From the NCBI GenBank assembly GCA_037367405.1, contig JAZKJV010000684.1:1569119-1633118 (forward strand): DNA of 64,000 nucleotides, given 5' to 3'. Below the pieces are notes generated by a model. The model searched no databases. It had not been told where the DNA came from and saw nothing but the letters and a program-made list of their open reading frames with translations. Below, in pieces: positions 20,059-31,046 of this stretch (positions are counted from its first letter, which is position 1; every line of letters begins with the position of its first letter). Source of the stretch: Ottelia alismoides. Taxonomy: Eukaryota > Streptophyta > Magnoliopsida > Alismatales > Hydrocharitaceae. Made by a program: the position numbers and the translations under genes.

Positions 20059-23000
20059 TGATGACCTGAAATCCCCGAGCGACTAAGGGTAAAATGTGTC
20101 ACTGGTCGTTGTGACCTCAATCACTCGGATCGGAATTAATCAAGAAAGATTAAGACCACCAATATATAAATCAAGCAATCAAATCACAAAATAGTGGTCT
20201 AGCTATTTATTTTACCTGGTATAGCTACCAGGGTCGAACTCAAGGAGTACGGAATGGTAAACCTACGAAGTAGTCGGAAATCAAAAACAAGTATTTTTGG
20301 TGGATTTTTAGATTTTAAATTTTTTGGATTTTTAATATTTAAGAAAAAGGGGTAAAAACAATCACACAAGCTCAATCACGCAAATATTAAGTACCTCAAA
20401 AACACTCAGAAAATTCAAATAAAAATATTTTTGGATTTTAGAAATATTCAGATGTTTTTGGCATTTTTCTGAGATTTTTCTGATTTTAATGGATTTTATA
20501 AAAATGAAACAAGTCCAAAAATGCAAAACAATGTGCAACCCGAATCTAAAGGCAATTAAAAATACCTAAAGTGCCTATAAAATTCAAGCAACAATTTTAT
20601 TGTGAATTGGAAATAAACTCTAACTACATAAACTAGAAATGCATTTTTTTGAATTTTTATGAATTTTTAATGATTTTTCTAAGTTTTTCCAATGTTTTTC
20701 AATTTTTAAGGTTTTTATAAATCCAAATGTAGTAAAATCTGGATTGAAGTAAAAACACAACAAAACAAACAATCAATAAATTTTTTGGAATTTTAGAGAA
20801 TTTTTAATATTTTTAGTTGATTTTTGAATATAGACAGAAGCAAATTTTTAGATTTTTGAATTTTTAAAAATATCAAATGAAAACAAAATGACCCCAAAAA
20901 TTCATGAAAATTTTTACACCATGGCAAGAGCCATGTATCCAAATTTCACAAAATTTGAGTGAGATTTGCTATTTATTTCAACCAATCAAAGACACACAAC
21001 ACGTAGGGGCATAAATGCAAAGAAAATAAGTCTCAGGGGCTAACTCTAAACACACGTCAAAAGCCTAGGAGGCCAACTGTAATTTTTCCACTAATTCCTG
21101 CACATGTCCAAAACACTAGGCACAAGGGTATGGATGCAAATAATAAAACTATAAATTCAAATCATAACATCCATAAATCTCAAGATAAAATATGCAAATG
21201 TCACAAGAAGAGACGTGACGACGCATGTGCACCCATATCAGGAGGACTAAAATGCAAATATATAAACTTGCAGGTGCAAATATGAAAAATGGTCCACTAT
21301 GCTACATTTATTTTACAGACACAATACAAACATAAAAGAAATGCAGGGAAAAAGGACCAAATTATCTAGGCTGGGCGTGCGGTATCTGCTCGGGTGACAG
21401 GTGGCGGGCGCTGAGTGGCTGGCGACGTGCGACCCTGACGAAGGCACCTGGCGAATCGAACGGTCTTGGAGATGGGGCAAACGTGGGGCATACGGGGTCG
21501 TTAGATGTCAGATCTAACATCCTGTCAAGCTAGAGAGATGGGCAACCCATATCAAAACTGGTGAAGAGGCGAGATCCGACGGCTGAGGCAGGTGCTGGAA
21601 GAACTCTTCCCTGGAGAAGTTTGCCGGAGGACTGGCGGTACTCCGGACGTCTGATGAAGAATCAGGAGGTGGGGCTCGACTCGCGATGCTCCTCTGCATC
21701 GGGTGGCAGTGGCGGATGGAGCATCCACCGGTCAGATCTCCATGAAGGTGGCTGCGACCTGGAATGGCTCCGGGGAAGGTGGCTGAAGGAGGAATGGTGT
21801 GTTTCCATGCACGACTCGACCTGTGGGGTAAAGCTCCTGCTTGGAGGCTTGCTCCGGCCAAGGTTATTGGATGAAAAACTAAGGGAAGCGACGGGGAACG
21901 GTGAGGGGAGTTTCCAGTGGTGGCGGAGGATGGAACCTAACCCAATCTTGGCTCGGATAGCCAAGATCGGGGTGATCAGGATACAGAGGAAAGATGACGG
22001 TGATATCTGGAGTCCATCTGAACGGGTAGATATGGCTGGTGAAGCTCCGACAACTGGGTCGGAGCCGGCGGAGGTCCGATAAAAGATTCGAGATAAACTA
22101 GATCTAGGGTGGACGAGAGGTATACCTGATGGTATAAGATCGATCCTGAGCTACATGAGGATGCGTCGATGGGGGTGTTCTCCTTGACCACGCTGCGACA
22201 GGAGAAGAGTCTCGAACGCGGCGGAGGTCTGGCCACGTGTGTCGAGCGTTGGCTGCAGCCACTCACTCCGGCCACCAAAGGGTGCTTCCGAAAGCTGTTA
22301 CCAAGGGGAAACTATCTAGGGCAAGAGGGAGGTGTGCGGTGCGAGCTATGGAGCTATGTAATGGAATGAAGGTTTTATATCATGCTCCATGTGGCGATGA
22401 AGATCGGGCACGGGCGCGCGAACCAAGGAAGATCCACTCTTCCCTAGAATCTGCGAGAGTCGTGGATCCAAGGGGAAGAGGGGGGAGGTGGAATAGGGGC
22501 GAAAGGTGGTCGGATCGGTGAGGGAAAAATGGGAGATATCGGGCGAAAACTCGGATCCGCAGAAGAGGTGTTCCGGGGGGTCAGTTGACCGAGGTCAATA
22601 ATCCCCTGTGGACCAATTAGAAAATTCTACGATCAAAATCATTTGTAAAATAATTTAAAAATAAAAAATGATTTTATTTTAAAATATGTTCAACATAAAA
22701 AATGTTCCTTATTTTCCAAACTATTTTTTAGTGTTATTTATTTATTTTTTTGAAAAATTAAGGTATATACATTATACTATATTATGTGCATATATAAAAT
22801 TTTTATTTTTATTTTTATTTTGTTTATTTTTGTACAAATACCCTAATTTTATATTTTATTTATTTACAACATAAAATTTGGAGTATAAAATAATTTTTAT
22901 TTTTTATGAGTTATTTACAAGTATTAAATAAATAGGTATATGTTACATATATACATGTAGTATGTACAAGGTGAGAGAGAGAGAAATTACTTTTACTCTT

Positions 23001-23398
23001 ACTTTTATTTTTCTAATTTTTGTTTTATTTTTAGAAATATATATAAGGTAATATAAATACATTTTTATTTTATTTTTGTGAAAATAAATTATTTGTATAC
23101 ATAGAAGGCATATGTACAAGGTTGAATGGATCTATCTCTCTCTACTTATTTTATTTGGTGATCAGGCCCATGTTGGGACCTCTCTTGGGATTAGGTCACT
23201 CAATCTTTATTCTAAATATTTCCCTCCTTTTCTTTTATTCTTTATTCTTTAGTTTATGCACAAATACATGCTAATTATTGCTATTTAACAAATGCATTCT
23301 TATTGATAACTTATTGTATTTACAATTATATACATGATGTTTTGCCAAGATATTTAGCTAAAATAAAAGAATAAAGAGTGATGAATGGGGATTCATCA
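20059..23398 (-). mobile_element. Solo LTR of an Athila-type element, - strand
   Basis: 3340 bp bounded by TG...CA and a perfect TACAT duplication, with no internal region. Read on the - strand it opens with the palindrome TGATGAATC...ATTCATCA and continues with U3 sequence like E1 (AATTAGCATG, ATTTGTGCA). It then has a GC-rich promoter block (22560-21370) and an AT-rich tail with a GTTCGACCCTGG block at about 20240. The presence of both LTR ends and one duplication indicates unequal recombination between two LTRs. ORFs in the GC-rich block (for example 21561-22082 +) have no domain signal. Confidence 0.9.
22371..22382 (-). promoter_or_regulatory. TATA box of the solo LTR
   Basis: On the - strand GATATAAAACC, in the GC-rich block at a position matching the TATA box of the E1 LTR. 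Confidence 0.5.
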
Positions 23399-23403
23399 TA
23401 CAT
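23399..23403. repeat. Target-site duplication of solo LTR (TACAT), right copy
   Basis: Identical to 20054-20058; E2 sequence resumes after it. Confidence 0.88.
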
Positions 23404-23444
23404 CCGTAAATCTACTTGGCTCCCCATTTGTAATTATCCGATCA

Positions 23445-23690
23445 TACTTAGGATGACTTGAGCCTAAGTATAGGGGGACCGGTACCGTTATGTATACTTC
23501 ACTTCTATTCTTTTCTCTCACCCTTGACTACATCATTTCATGCTTTTCTACTATGCTTATCTATCAAAAGTCTAAGTATAGGGGGGCATGCCAACTTCTT
23601 TTTCTTTTTCACTCATCTATACTTAGTACGAGGTATGTCGACATTTCACTTTGTGCCATGAGGACACAACAGAAGCTAACTATAGGGGAG
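23445..23690 (+). repeat. Three hairpin plus polypurine-tract modules of E2
   Basis: Modules at 23445-23476 (ACTTAGGAT...AGCCTAAGTATAGGGGGACC), 23553-23586 (TCTAAGTATAGGGGGG) and 23620-23690 (ACTTAG...CTAACTATAGGGGA). Details after the last module match E1: GAGGACACA upstream of it, GTATATAT after it, then CTCGTACTTT. The design is therefore older than the split between E1 and E2. Confidence 0.75.
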
Positions 23691-24690
23691 TGTGTTTGTA
23701 TATATTCTATATACTTTATTTATAGCTCGTACTTTAATTGTTTTCATCTAAAACCGGGGATGGATACAAGTTGTGTATATCATGTATATTGTACTAAATT
23801 CTTTATGTAATGATACTTGTTTTCCAAAAAAAGAGCTAAAAAAGGAAAGAAAGAGAAAATGAGAAAGAAAGAAGAAGAAGAAGAAAATTTTCACTCATGG
23901 TCTTGCATTTCATTAGGCATCTCATGCATTCTTTAATTGGTATATTCCTCACACATTCACTATCACTCAAGGCTTGAGAAGTTGAGGACACTGGATTTCT
24001 AAGATATTGAAAGATTGAGTTAGATAGCCTTAGTCATTAGGATTTTTTAAATTTAATAATACACATTCCCTATTTTGAAAGATTTGAGCCCTATATAGCA
24101 CTCTTCATCTGTACCTTCTAAAGAATATGATCAACACATCACTTTCACAACTGCATGATTGATGAGATGAGTTGAGTTATCACTTGAGGAACTAAGACTG
24201 GAGATTTGAGTTTAAACTCGATTTAATGATGCTCGAGAATGGGATAAAGTCAACGAAGGCTTGAAGAAACTTGAGTGTAAGCAAAACCCTACATAGTATG
24301 TGAACAAGTTCGCATGCTACCGTTTGATATTTTCTATGTGCCAAGGTATATGATTAAAACTGAGTAAATTGTTGATCAGTGTGCGCCAACTCTTGGTAAA
24401 AGCAATGGAGCTAGCCAAACAATGAAATGAAAATTCGAGAGAAGTTCTCTCATACAGAGAAAAGCTCAATCATTATAAAGTCAAATTACAATGAGCTTCC
24501 ACCAAAGACAAGCGCTCCCAACCATTTCAAAGTGTCCATGCGGATCGAACGCTATCAGGATCAAGGAGTCAGGCTAGCACCAAAAGACTCCGCATCGTAT
24601 AGTGATACAAGTCTGGGTGTCGAAGGTATCTTAGATACTCAAAAGAGACACACCCCAGTGTACTCCCAGGAAAACAAGTGCAAATAAATC
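23691..24690 (+). other. E2 3' non-coding region
   Basis: AT-rich sequence with purine runs (AAGAAAGAAGAAGAAG near 23870). One small frame at 24427-24687 has no recognised domain; it lies where E1 has 12857-13180. No 3' LTR of E2 follows. Confidence 0.45.
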
Positions 24691-24726
24691 CTAATTATCT
24701 TGATGGACACATTGATCAACAAACAA

Positions 24727-24749
24727 ATATATATATATATATATATATA

Positions 24750-24784
<35 letters not shown>
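24727..24784. repeat. (AT)n-(TG)n microsatellite
   Basis: About 24 bp of AT repeats followed by about 33 bp of GT repeats. It sits at the point where E2 homology ends. Confidence 0.95.
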
Positions 24785-24786
<2 letters not shown>

Positions 24787-24949
24787 AGTAATAAGACAAT
24801 TGAGAGGCCCCTTGTTCCTATGTGAGGGAGAGAAAAATATACACAATCCTATGCCCTCCATCATCTGGCCATCCATCTAGACTTTTAAGTCTGACAAACT
24901 AATGAGACGATGGATTAAATGACTTATTCCCTAGTATTGAGGATTAGGT

Positions 24950-25098
24950 CTTATAGAGGGTACACCATGCTGAATCTCCGTGAACCTCAATGTCTGCCTT
25001 ATAAGGAAGCTTTGAAGTAGATGTGTGATTCACCATTTCCCGTTGCGGATTTTCTTAGTGGATCATATTTTTTACATCATCTGGAGCATTGTAATTGC
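24950..25098 (+). repeat. Dispersed 150-bp repeat, copy 1
   Basis: Contains CTCCGTGAACCTC, GGAAGCTTTGAAGTAG and TTTACATCATCTGGAGC. It closely matches 27593-27742 in the same orientation. The style suggests the end of a Ty1/copia LTR or leader, but no partner domain is nearby, so the family is unassigned. Confidence 0.7.
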
Positions 25099-25104
25099 TA
25101 TTAA

Positions 25105-25786
25105 ATAATAAAATAGGAAAATAAAATAAAATGGAAAAAGTGAGATATTTGCGCATACTCGCAAGGGAGATTCCGACTTAGTCAGTTTCTTTGATTTCAA
25201 TCTTATCTTGGATTTGATTTTTTGTGAATTTTATTAAAACTTTCATCAAAGAATATAAATGAAAAATAAAGAAAATAAAAAGGACTACGTATGTGCATAA
25301 AACATCAGGTCAAAACTGTCAAAATACTGAATACACAAAAGAGGCCTAAAACCCAACTTTCACATATGAGTTCTGATTTTTATGAAATTGGCTTGTTTTG
25401 AAGATCTTTAGATATATATTATTTTAAAAGTGAGTAGAGCTAAATCATACACTGTATGAGGAAGATATATGTGTTTTAGTTTGTCTATTCTGAAATTAGG
25501 GTTTTGTATCACATGCCAATTATTTAAGTTAGCATTTTTTTATTTTTTTCCATTAATCTTGTTAGTAATATGTACACAATGGAGTAATTTTATGTCAATT
25601 GGAGTTAGCATGATTTAATTAAAAATGCATGTAGTTAGTTTAAAATGTGAAGATGATTACGAATGCAATTATGCGTGTTCTAAGTGCATGAATGGTAAAA
25701 ATGCAGAATAATGATGAAAATGAAGCTAATTACTCGGGAACAAATCTCTATTTTCATCTTTTAGTATGAAGAATCACAGATTCATT
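25105..25786 (-). repeat. Truncated Athila-type LTR, U3 part, - strand
   Basis: Read on the - strand from 25786 it follows the E1 LTR in order: terminal palindrome (GAATCTGTGATTC), ATTCTGCAT, CATGCTAACTCCAATTGACA, TGTACATATTACTAACAAG, TCATATGTGAAAGTTGGG, TTTGACCTGATGTTTTATGCACATA. It stops before the GC-rich promoter block. Confidence 0.8.
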
Positions 25787-25789
25787 AGT

Positions 25790-26110
25790 TACCCTCATGT
25801 GAACTCAACAGGTATAGCTGAGCAGCGGTCGCAATAGTAACAACTTTGAGGAGATTAGACTTCCTACATCGTACTTGCACCAGACAGGGTGCCTTCTACT
25901 TGGAGTAAACTTTTTGCTTCCGCATTATTTTCTATTTCTATTTGAGAGACAATATAATGAGGTTTTAGAGAGCTTCTGATATACATTCTCTATTTACATG
26001 GTGTATCTCAGTTTGTGGACATGAACTTGATGAATATTATGAATATTAATGAATGAATGTTGCAACTTACATATATTATTGGTATATATTTCAAATGTTA
26101 ATCTAATATA
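25790..26110 (+). other. Unassigned LTR-like fragment
   Basis: A block with TTTTTGCTTCCGCATTATTTTC and GAGACAATATAATGAGG has the flavour of the 3' part of a chromovirus LTR. No ends, PBS or coding sequence accompany it, so this is only a suggestion. Confidence 0.25.
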
Positions 26111-26204
26111 CATTAGTTGGTCTGGTGAGTATCAGAGATCATGGGTGTATTTGGACTGTAAGTCTGATTCACCCAACCTGTCAGTTTTGATAGCAGGAGG
26201 GACA

Positions 26205-26440
26205 AGGCGTCACAGGCAGCGACTGGGAAGGGGTGTGGCCGCAAGGTGGGGTGATGGTTGGGAAGGGGAGGGGCGGCGGCTGGGAAGGGATGGGGTCACG
26301 GGGTGGGGCAATAATTGGGAAGGGGCAGGGTCGTGAGGTGGGGCGACGATTGGGAAGGGGCGGGGCTGCATGCAGGGGTGGGGGCGGCGATTGGGAAGGG
26401 AAGGGTCATCGGGCGGGGTGGGGGCGGCAACTGGGAACTA
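26205..26440 (+). repeat. G-rich minisatellite
   Basis: About six imperfect units of 36-42 bp built on TTGGGAAGGGG-CGGGG-GGTGGGGCGGC. The + strand is strongly G-biased with many GGGG runs, so it can form G-quadruplexes. Long open frames across it (26049-26665) are low-complexity and not credible genes. Confidence 0.85.
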
Positions 26441-26639
26441 AGAAGTAGGAAGGGAGGAGATCGTATGGTTAGGGTTCGAGAGGGGGCGCCTAGGGGCTGG
26501 GCTGGGGAGAGTTGGGTTGGGGTGGTCGGTCGGGGCGGGTGGACAGTGACGGTGGTCGGGTCGGGTTGGGTACTTGGGGTGGTGGATCGGGTTGTGGTGG
26601 AGGGTGGGGCCAGGGTTAGTCGTAGGTCAGGCTTTATAG

Positions 26640-26836
26640 GGCTGTGTTGCGTGCCGGGTTATTAGACCGGGCCTCGGGTCATGCCCTACTTAGCTCGAAC
26701 TCGTCCCGTTTTAGAATCGTGTTTTATTTTTGGGCCCAAGCCCGACCAGAAATTAAACGGGTCCGGGTTCGGGTCGGGCATATAGAGTTAGGTTGCGGGC
26801 TAGCTTGGGCTAGCCCGACCTAATGCTCGACCCTAG
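26640..26836. mobile_element. hAT-like transposon end (left end not found)
   Basis: The right terminus reads TAATGCTCGACCCTAG, close to the TIR of the element at 2853-3754 (TGCTCATCCCTA). The preceding 180 bp are dense in GGGCC, CGGGTC, GCCCGAC and GGGCTAGC. The adjoining minisatellite may belong to the same element. No matching left TIR was found. Confidence 0.55.
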
Positions 26837-29800
26837 TTACTGGTCATTGGTTTGACTAGTTCTTTTGTTTCTAAGATGCATTTATGAATGCTTTGTTTTG
26901 TTGTTTGATATGCACTTATGAATGCTTAAAATATAAGGCCAGTGAAAGCTCAATTGTTCTAAAATGATGGATGTTTTGAGTTTGTTTTGATTCATTTACG
27001 TTAATACAATCAAGGATGGAACCGAGAATTTCATCAAGGAGGGGCCAAGTATAAAACTATTATGTATGCTTAAAAATATAAAGAATCTATGTATTTTCGA
27101 ACGATATTTTTAAATAAAATTAATATTTTTTAAATAAACATCTTTCAATTTTGATAAACGTAGAATTTAAATCTATTATTATTGTTATATTTTCAAATAG
27201 ATTGGTATTTTTAGTGGCAATTTTAAAATTTGATAATAATTTAAGCCGCTCTAAATTTGTCATAAAAATGCTAGATTATCAAGTGAAAATTTGAAACAAA
27301 AAAGTTCACGGTTAAAAAGGAATAATAAAAGTTATTTATTTACAAGGAGTACTAAAAACAATGAAAGAGATAAATAAAATCGAATACAATTTTATATCAA
27401 ATTATTTTGATACTTTGGAAGTGACTGGATAAGCCACATAAAATAAAGTAAAATTGAGGAAGATAAGATTCAAGTCCTAATCTTCAAAATAGTAACCATT
27501 TTACTCTACCACTTGACCATTATTGATTCTACATCTTTTCTCTAACAACATTAATTATAATTCAATTAAGGAGAGCTGGATACAATGAGTTTCTTATATA
27601 GGGTACATCGTGCTAAATCTCCGTGAACCTCGGTGTCTGCCTTATAAGGAAGCTTTGAAGTAGATGTGTGATTTGCCATTTCCCATTGCGGATTTTCTTC
27701 GTGGATCATATTTTTTTTACATCATCTGGAGCCTTGTAATTGATAGTGACGATGAACTAATAAGATGCCTAAAGTGTGAGTAATGTTATCATGTGCTCGA
27801 GTTATTTTGCGGCCATTCACACAACATAATGTGCCAATTCTGTCCATTGCCTATCAAATAATCAAGAAATTGTACCGGAAAATAACAATATATGATTCTA
27901 TACATTCCATTTAAAAATTATTATGGTACAAAAGAAGCGTTTGTGATAGAATTATAGCTGAATAAAAATCCATGCATTTCCACGTGAATATAATTGTTCC
28001 ATCAAGTTTTCATAGTTGTACAAAAAGAAAGTGTTTATGGGAGCTTAGCTAAAATGACCGTTGGCTATACAATTATGTCAACTAAGGTTAGAGAGGCATC
28101 AAATGTTCATATTTACAATGGGTTACCAAAAACTTACCATTCCCATTTGTCAATCACCAAAAAAAAATAAAAAAAAAAGGTATTCACGAACTTATCTTCT
28201 ATGACTCATTCCTAGTCAAATGTGGCTGATGTTGATGACGATATTGAATCACTGCTTCCAATCGTGACATGAGATTGGTCATCACAGTTATGAACTATGC
28301 CAGCAAGACCATCACTTGTTCTTATCCATGGATATGGTATGGGGAGGTAATACTTGACTCACTTTCATCTCAAGGAGTTGCGGAGATGACGGTGAAAGGC
28401 AAAATCTGTTGCGTCGATGAAGAACATAGATGAATCGGCCACTTTTCATCATCCTTGATCTTCTTGGTGTCTTTTGTTCGTTTATTTTTTTTCATAAAAG
28501 TCGCACACATATATCTTACCTTCAGATTTATAGCAATGCTACTTTGAGAAATGTTGTTGTCGAGGTGGTTGGGTGGACTTTCAAGCTATAATGCATATCT
28601 TGGCCATCACCTATGTTGGGTTTATCAATTAAGGATGTGGGTAAAATGCTCTGAGAGGGTCGTGTAAAAAAGATACAAATAGGATGAACTATAGTAGTTA
28701 GGTATCATACACATGGTAGTAATTTTTATCTCTTTTCTTTTTCTAGTTCTAATCACTCGCTCATTCATTTTTTCTTATTGCCTACATCGTGAAGTTTTGT
28801 TGCGGTTGTTGTTGTTGTTTTTTTTATCATATAATCCCTCTTAGGAATTCCCTAGAGTTCAAGACACCAAGTAGCTGCCAGGTATCCCAATCAATAGTCT
28901 TTTGATTCATTAACCTTTGAGCCTATAACACATGTCATTTGGACAGAGTGAGAGGTTGTCACTTCTCGACAACTATCTCATAAATCACTCCTCTTTTATT
29001 TGTTTTCCAACCCTATCAGGTACTTGTGACTTTAAGAAAGATTAATATATGCTTAGTCATGATTTCTTGTTTTATATAACGAGCTTCGATATGAAAAAAT
29101 CTATCCTAACCCATGGGGAACAAAGTCCCAATTCATTTTTGACTTGTATTCTTCGTATTTTAGCGTCCCATTACTCTATCTTAAAAATCAATTGCATCCC
29201 TCAATGTAATGACTCTTACAAAAATTTCCATGTGTCCTAGTATTCCCTTGATAATATGTTTTCCACATTGGCTCGTAATATCAACATTTAATAGCAAAAT
29301 CAACTTAGCTAGAGTTTTAATGAGGAAAAAGTATATTTATAGCAATAAAAATCCTTATTTAGGATATGTGTACTAACGTAGTCCACGCTTCAGATACATT
29401 TGATCAACATCGCTCCAAACATAATCCGGATTGTGTCAAAATAGATCTTTTTATTAGTTGAAAATGTGTAAATGGGATATTTCCAACATTTTTCATTTCA
29501 TCATTTTCTTTTCTAAAGGCTTATAACTCGTGAATGAGAGTTACTCCCATATCTATTACTCCCCTATCATCTAATACTCTTCCATAAAACCATAAAATTA
29601 AGGATACACGACAACGGAGAAAAATCTCAAAATAACTTTATCATATAGAAAGCTACTCACATGCTACATATATTTTATATATTTTGTTGTTTTCATTCCA
29701 GAATCTTTAGTCATTAAATGTAACCAAATACACATTTTCCCTTTGTTTTTCTTCTCGTTATTCTATTTACAAAATAATCATTCCTATAATCTCTATTCAA

Positions 29801-29850
29801 AAAATTTCCCCATTTCCTTACTAAAAGCGTACATATACCCAATGTTTTCT
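26837..29850. other. AT-rich stretch without recognised genes
   Basis: Contains the second copy of the 150-bp repeat (27593-27742) and A-rich runs at 28150-28178. A block at 27015-27050 (GGAACCGAGAATTTCATCAAGG...) resembles sequences common in plant repeats. No frame above 65 codons has any domain signal. Confidence 0.5.
27593..27742 (+). repeat. Dispersed 150-bp repeat, copy 2
   Basis: Matches 24950-25098 with scattered differences. Homology begins at CTTATA and ends just after TTGTAATTG in both. Confidence 0.7.
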
Positions 29851-30022
29851 CTGGTTAAGGGGTGCAAAAAGGCGAATATGGATACATGGTATTGATGGTA
29901 CCATATCATTATCTATTTTTTAATATGAATACGGATGCGGATCTAGATATATGACGATTATAAAAAATTATGATACCATATCTTTAAAAATGGATATTGA
30001 TCACATATGAGTAGTACTAGAA

Positions 30023-30042
30023 ATACTATATATATATATATC
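30023..30042. repeat. (TA)n microsatellite
   Basis: About 20 bp of alternating TA, in a region of TATGG and GATAC motifs (29870-30010) that may be a decayed hAT-like end. Confidence 0.75.
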
Positions 30043-30179
30043 TGTTGGATGAAAAACACATGGTATAAATACTAAATATGTTTATATCATAAAAATTATA
30101 CCAAATATGTTGAAATAAATTAAAAGTTTGTTATATATGAATAAAAGTAAATCTTTAACTACCTGCATGTATGAAAACA

Positions 30180-30286
30180 CATGCACACACGCATACAAAC
30201 GCACACACGCACACATACACACACACGCGCGCGCACACGCGCGCGCGCCCACACACACGCAGCACGCGCGCGCGCACACACACACT
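30180..30286. repeat. CA/CG alternating microsatellite
   Basis: About 105 bp of alternating purine-pyrimidine: ACACACGC steps followed by long CGCGCG runs. This composition favours Z-DNA. It is embedded at the decayed end of the integrase relic, next to 30296. Confidence 0.92.
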
Positions 30287-30295
30287 TTAAAATTG

Positions 30296-30720
30296 ATGCA
30301 AATACTGATGTCAAAATATGAGGGAGCACCAACATGTATGCCAATGGTCCTACACGTTTGAGTATCTCAAAGAGACTAATGTATATTAGCTTCAACTTCT
30401 CTTTGATTTCAAACATATGAATATCTTTCATATGAGATAAGTTGAGGCACAAAATCTACAACATTGAATTCCAATTTATCCTATGACTGACACAATAACT
30501 CTTCCATTTGCTTTAGAGTTGGTAGTAATTTCTTCTTAATCTTCATAATCACAACGGTAATCTCTTGCACCATCTAAGATACCCACAGTTTCCTTTCTCC
30601 AACTTCAGTCCAACACAAAGAAGATGCACACCTTCTACCATGTTGGACTTCATAAGGTGTCATTCCTTGAGTAGAATGGTGGTTATTGTTGTAAGTGATA
30701 TCAATCAATCGAATATGCAA
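30296..30720 (-). pseudogene. Chromovirus integrase relic, C-terminal part
   Basis: On the - strand, the frame at 30574-30822 contains ITYNNNHHSTQGMTPYEV and CASSLCWTEVGER, equivalent to [20 protein letters not shown] and SCWSDVGEK in the E3 integrase. The frame at 30159-30452 contains LFEILKRVGPLAYMLVLP, equivalent to [19 protein letters not shown] of E3. About 110 bp between them is missing or scrambled. This is the tail of a Tekay/Del-like integrase, older than E3 and cut by the microsatellite. Confidence 0.8.
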
Positions 30721-30796
30721 GAAGAAGTGCTTTTTGCGACAGTGAACGTGGTCATCGTTTAGACACAAAGTGGTTGTGACACGGTCCTTAACATAG

Positions 30797-30922
30797 TTTA
30801 CGACCACATGTGGTTGCAACATTTATAGTTGCACTTATTTGGCAGCAAAGTTTTAACGACCATGTTGTCATTGTCGATGTAGCTATAAATGTAGTCTCAT
30901 GTGGTCGTTATTGACACAACTC
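30797..30922. repeat. Imperfect inverted repeat
   Basis: Arms with ACGACCACATG...TTTATAGTTGC (about 30799-30832) and GTAGCTATAAATGTAG...CATGTGGTCGTT (about 30879-30911). Possibly a small foldback element; related ACGACCACGTACGAT motifs continue to 31045. Confidence 0.5.
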
Positions 30923-31046
30923 GGTCATAAAAAAGGAAATAAGCATGATTATGGTGCTCCGACATGCGACTGATTTGCAACCACCGATGATTACATGTGA
31001 TCGATCAATGGCCACATTGCGATCACGTACGACCACGTACGATCAA

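Larger units (their letters stand above)
16559..24690 (+). mobile_element. E2: older Athila-related element lacking RT and integrase
   Basis: The internal region starts at the PBS (16915), then a leader with splice signals, a short ORF, a protease-like domain, an unrecognised ORF, and the same 3' hairpin/PPT modules as E1. The leader and 3' modules are clearly related to E1, but no RT, RNase H or integrase motif occurs anywhere between. Only about 0.9 kb lies between the protease-like domain and the 3' modules once the nested solo LTR (20059-23398) is removed. The 3' LTR is missing; homology fades at about 24690. It could be a non-autonomous derivative or the product of an internal deletion. 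Confidence 0.7.

Noticed and set aside
21561..22082. A 173-codon + strand open frame
   Set aside because: It lies antisense in the GC-rich block of a solo LTR; composition explains the lack of stops.
23458..23810. Hydrophobic frames of 67 and 106 codons in E2 after the solo LTR
   Set aside because: They translate the PPT modules and T-rich spacers in two frames at once.
26049..26665. Overlapping Gly/Arg/Val-rich frames up to 116 codons
   Set aside because: They translate a G-rich minisatellite.
28190..28660. Possible - strand gag of a copia or gypsy element
   Set aside because: Only short readable pieces, no zinc knuckle or capsid motif that I could name.
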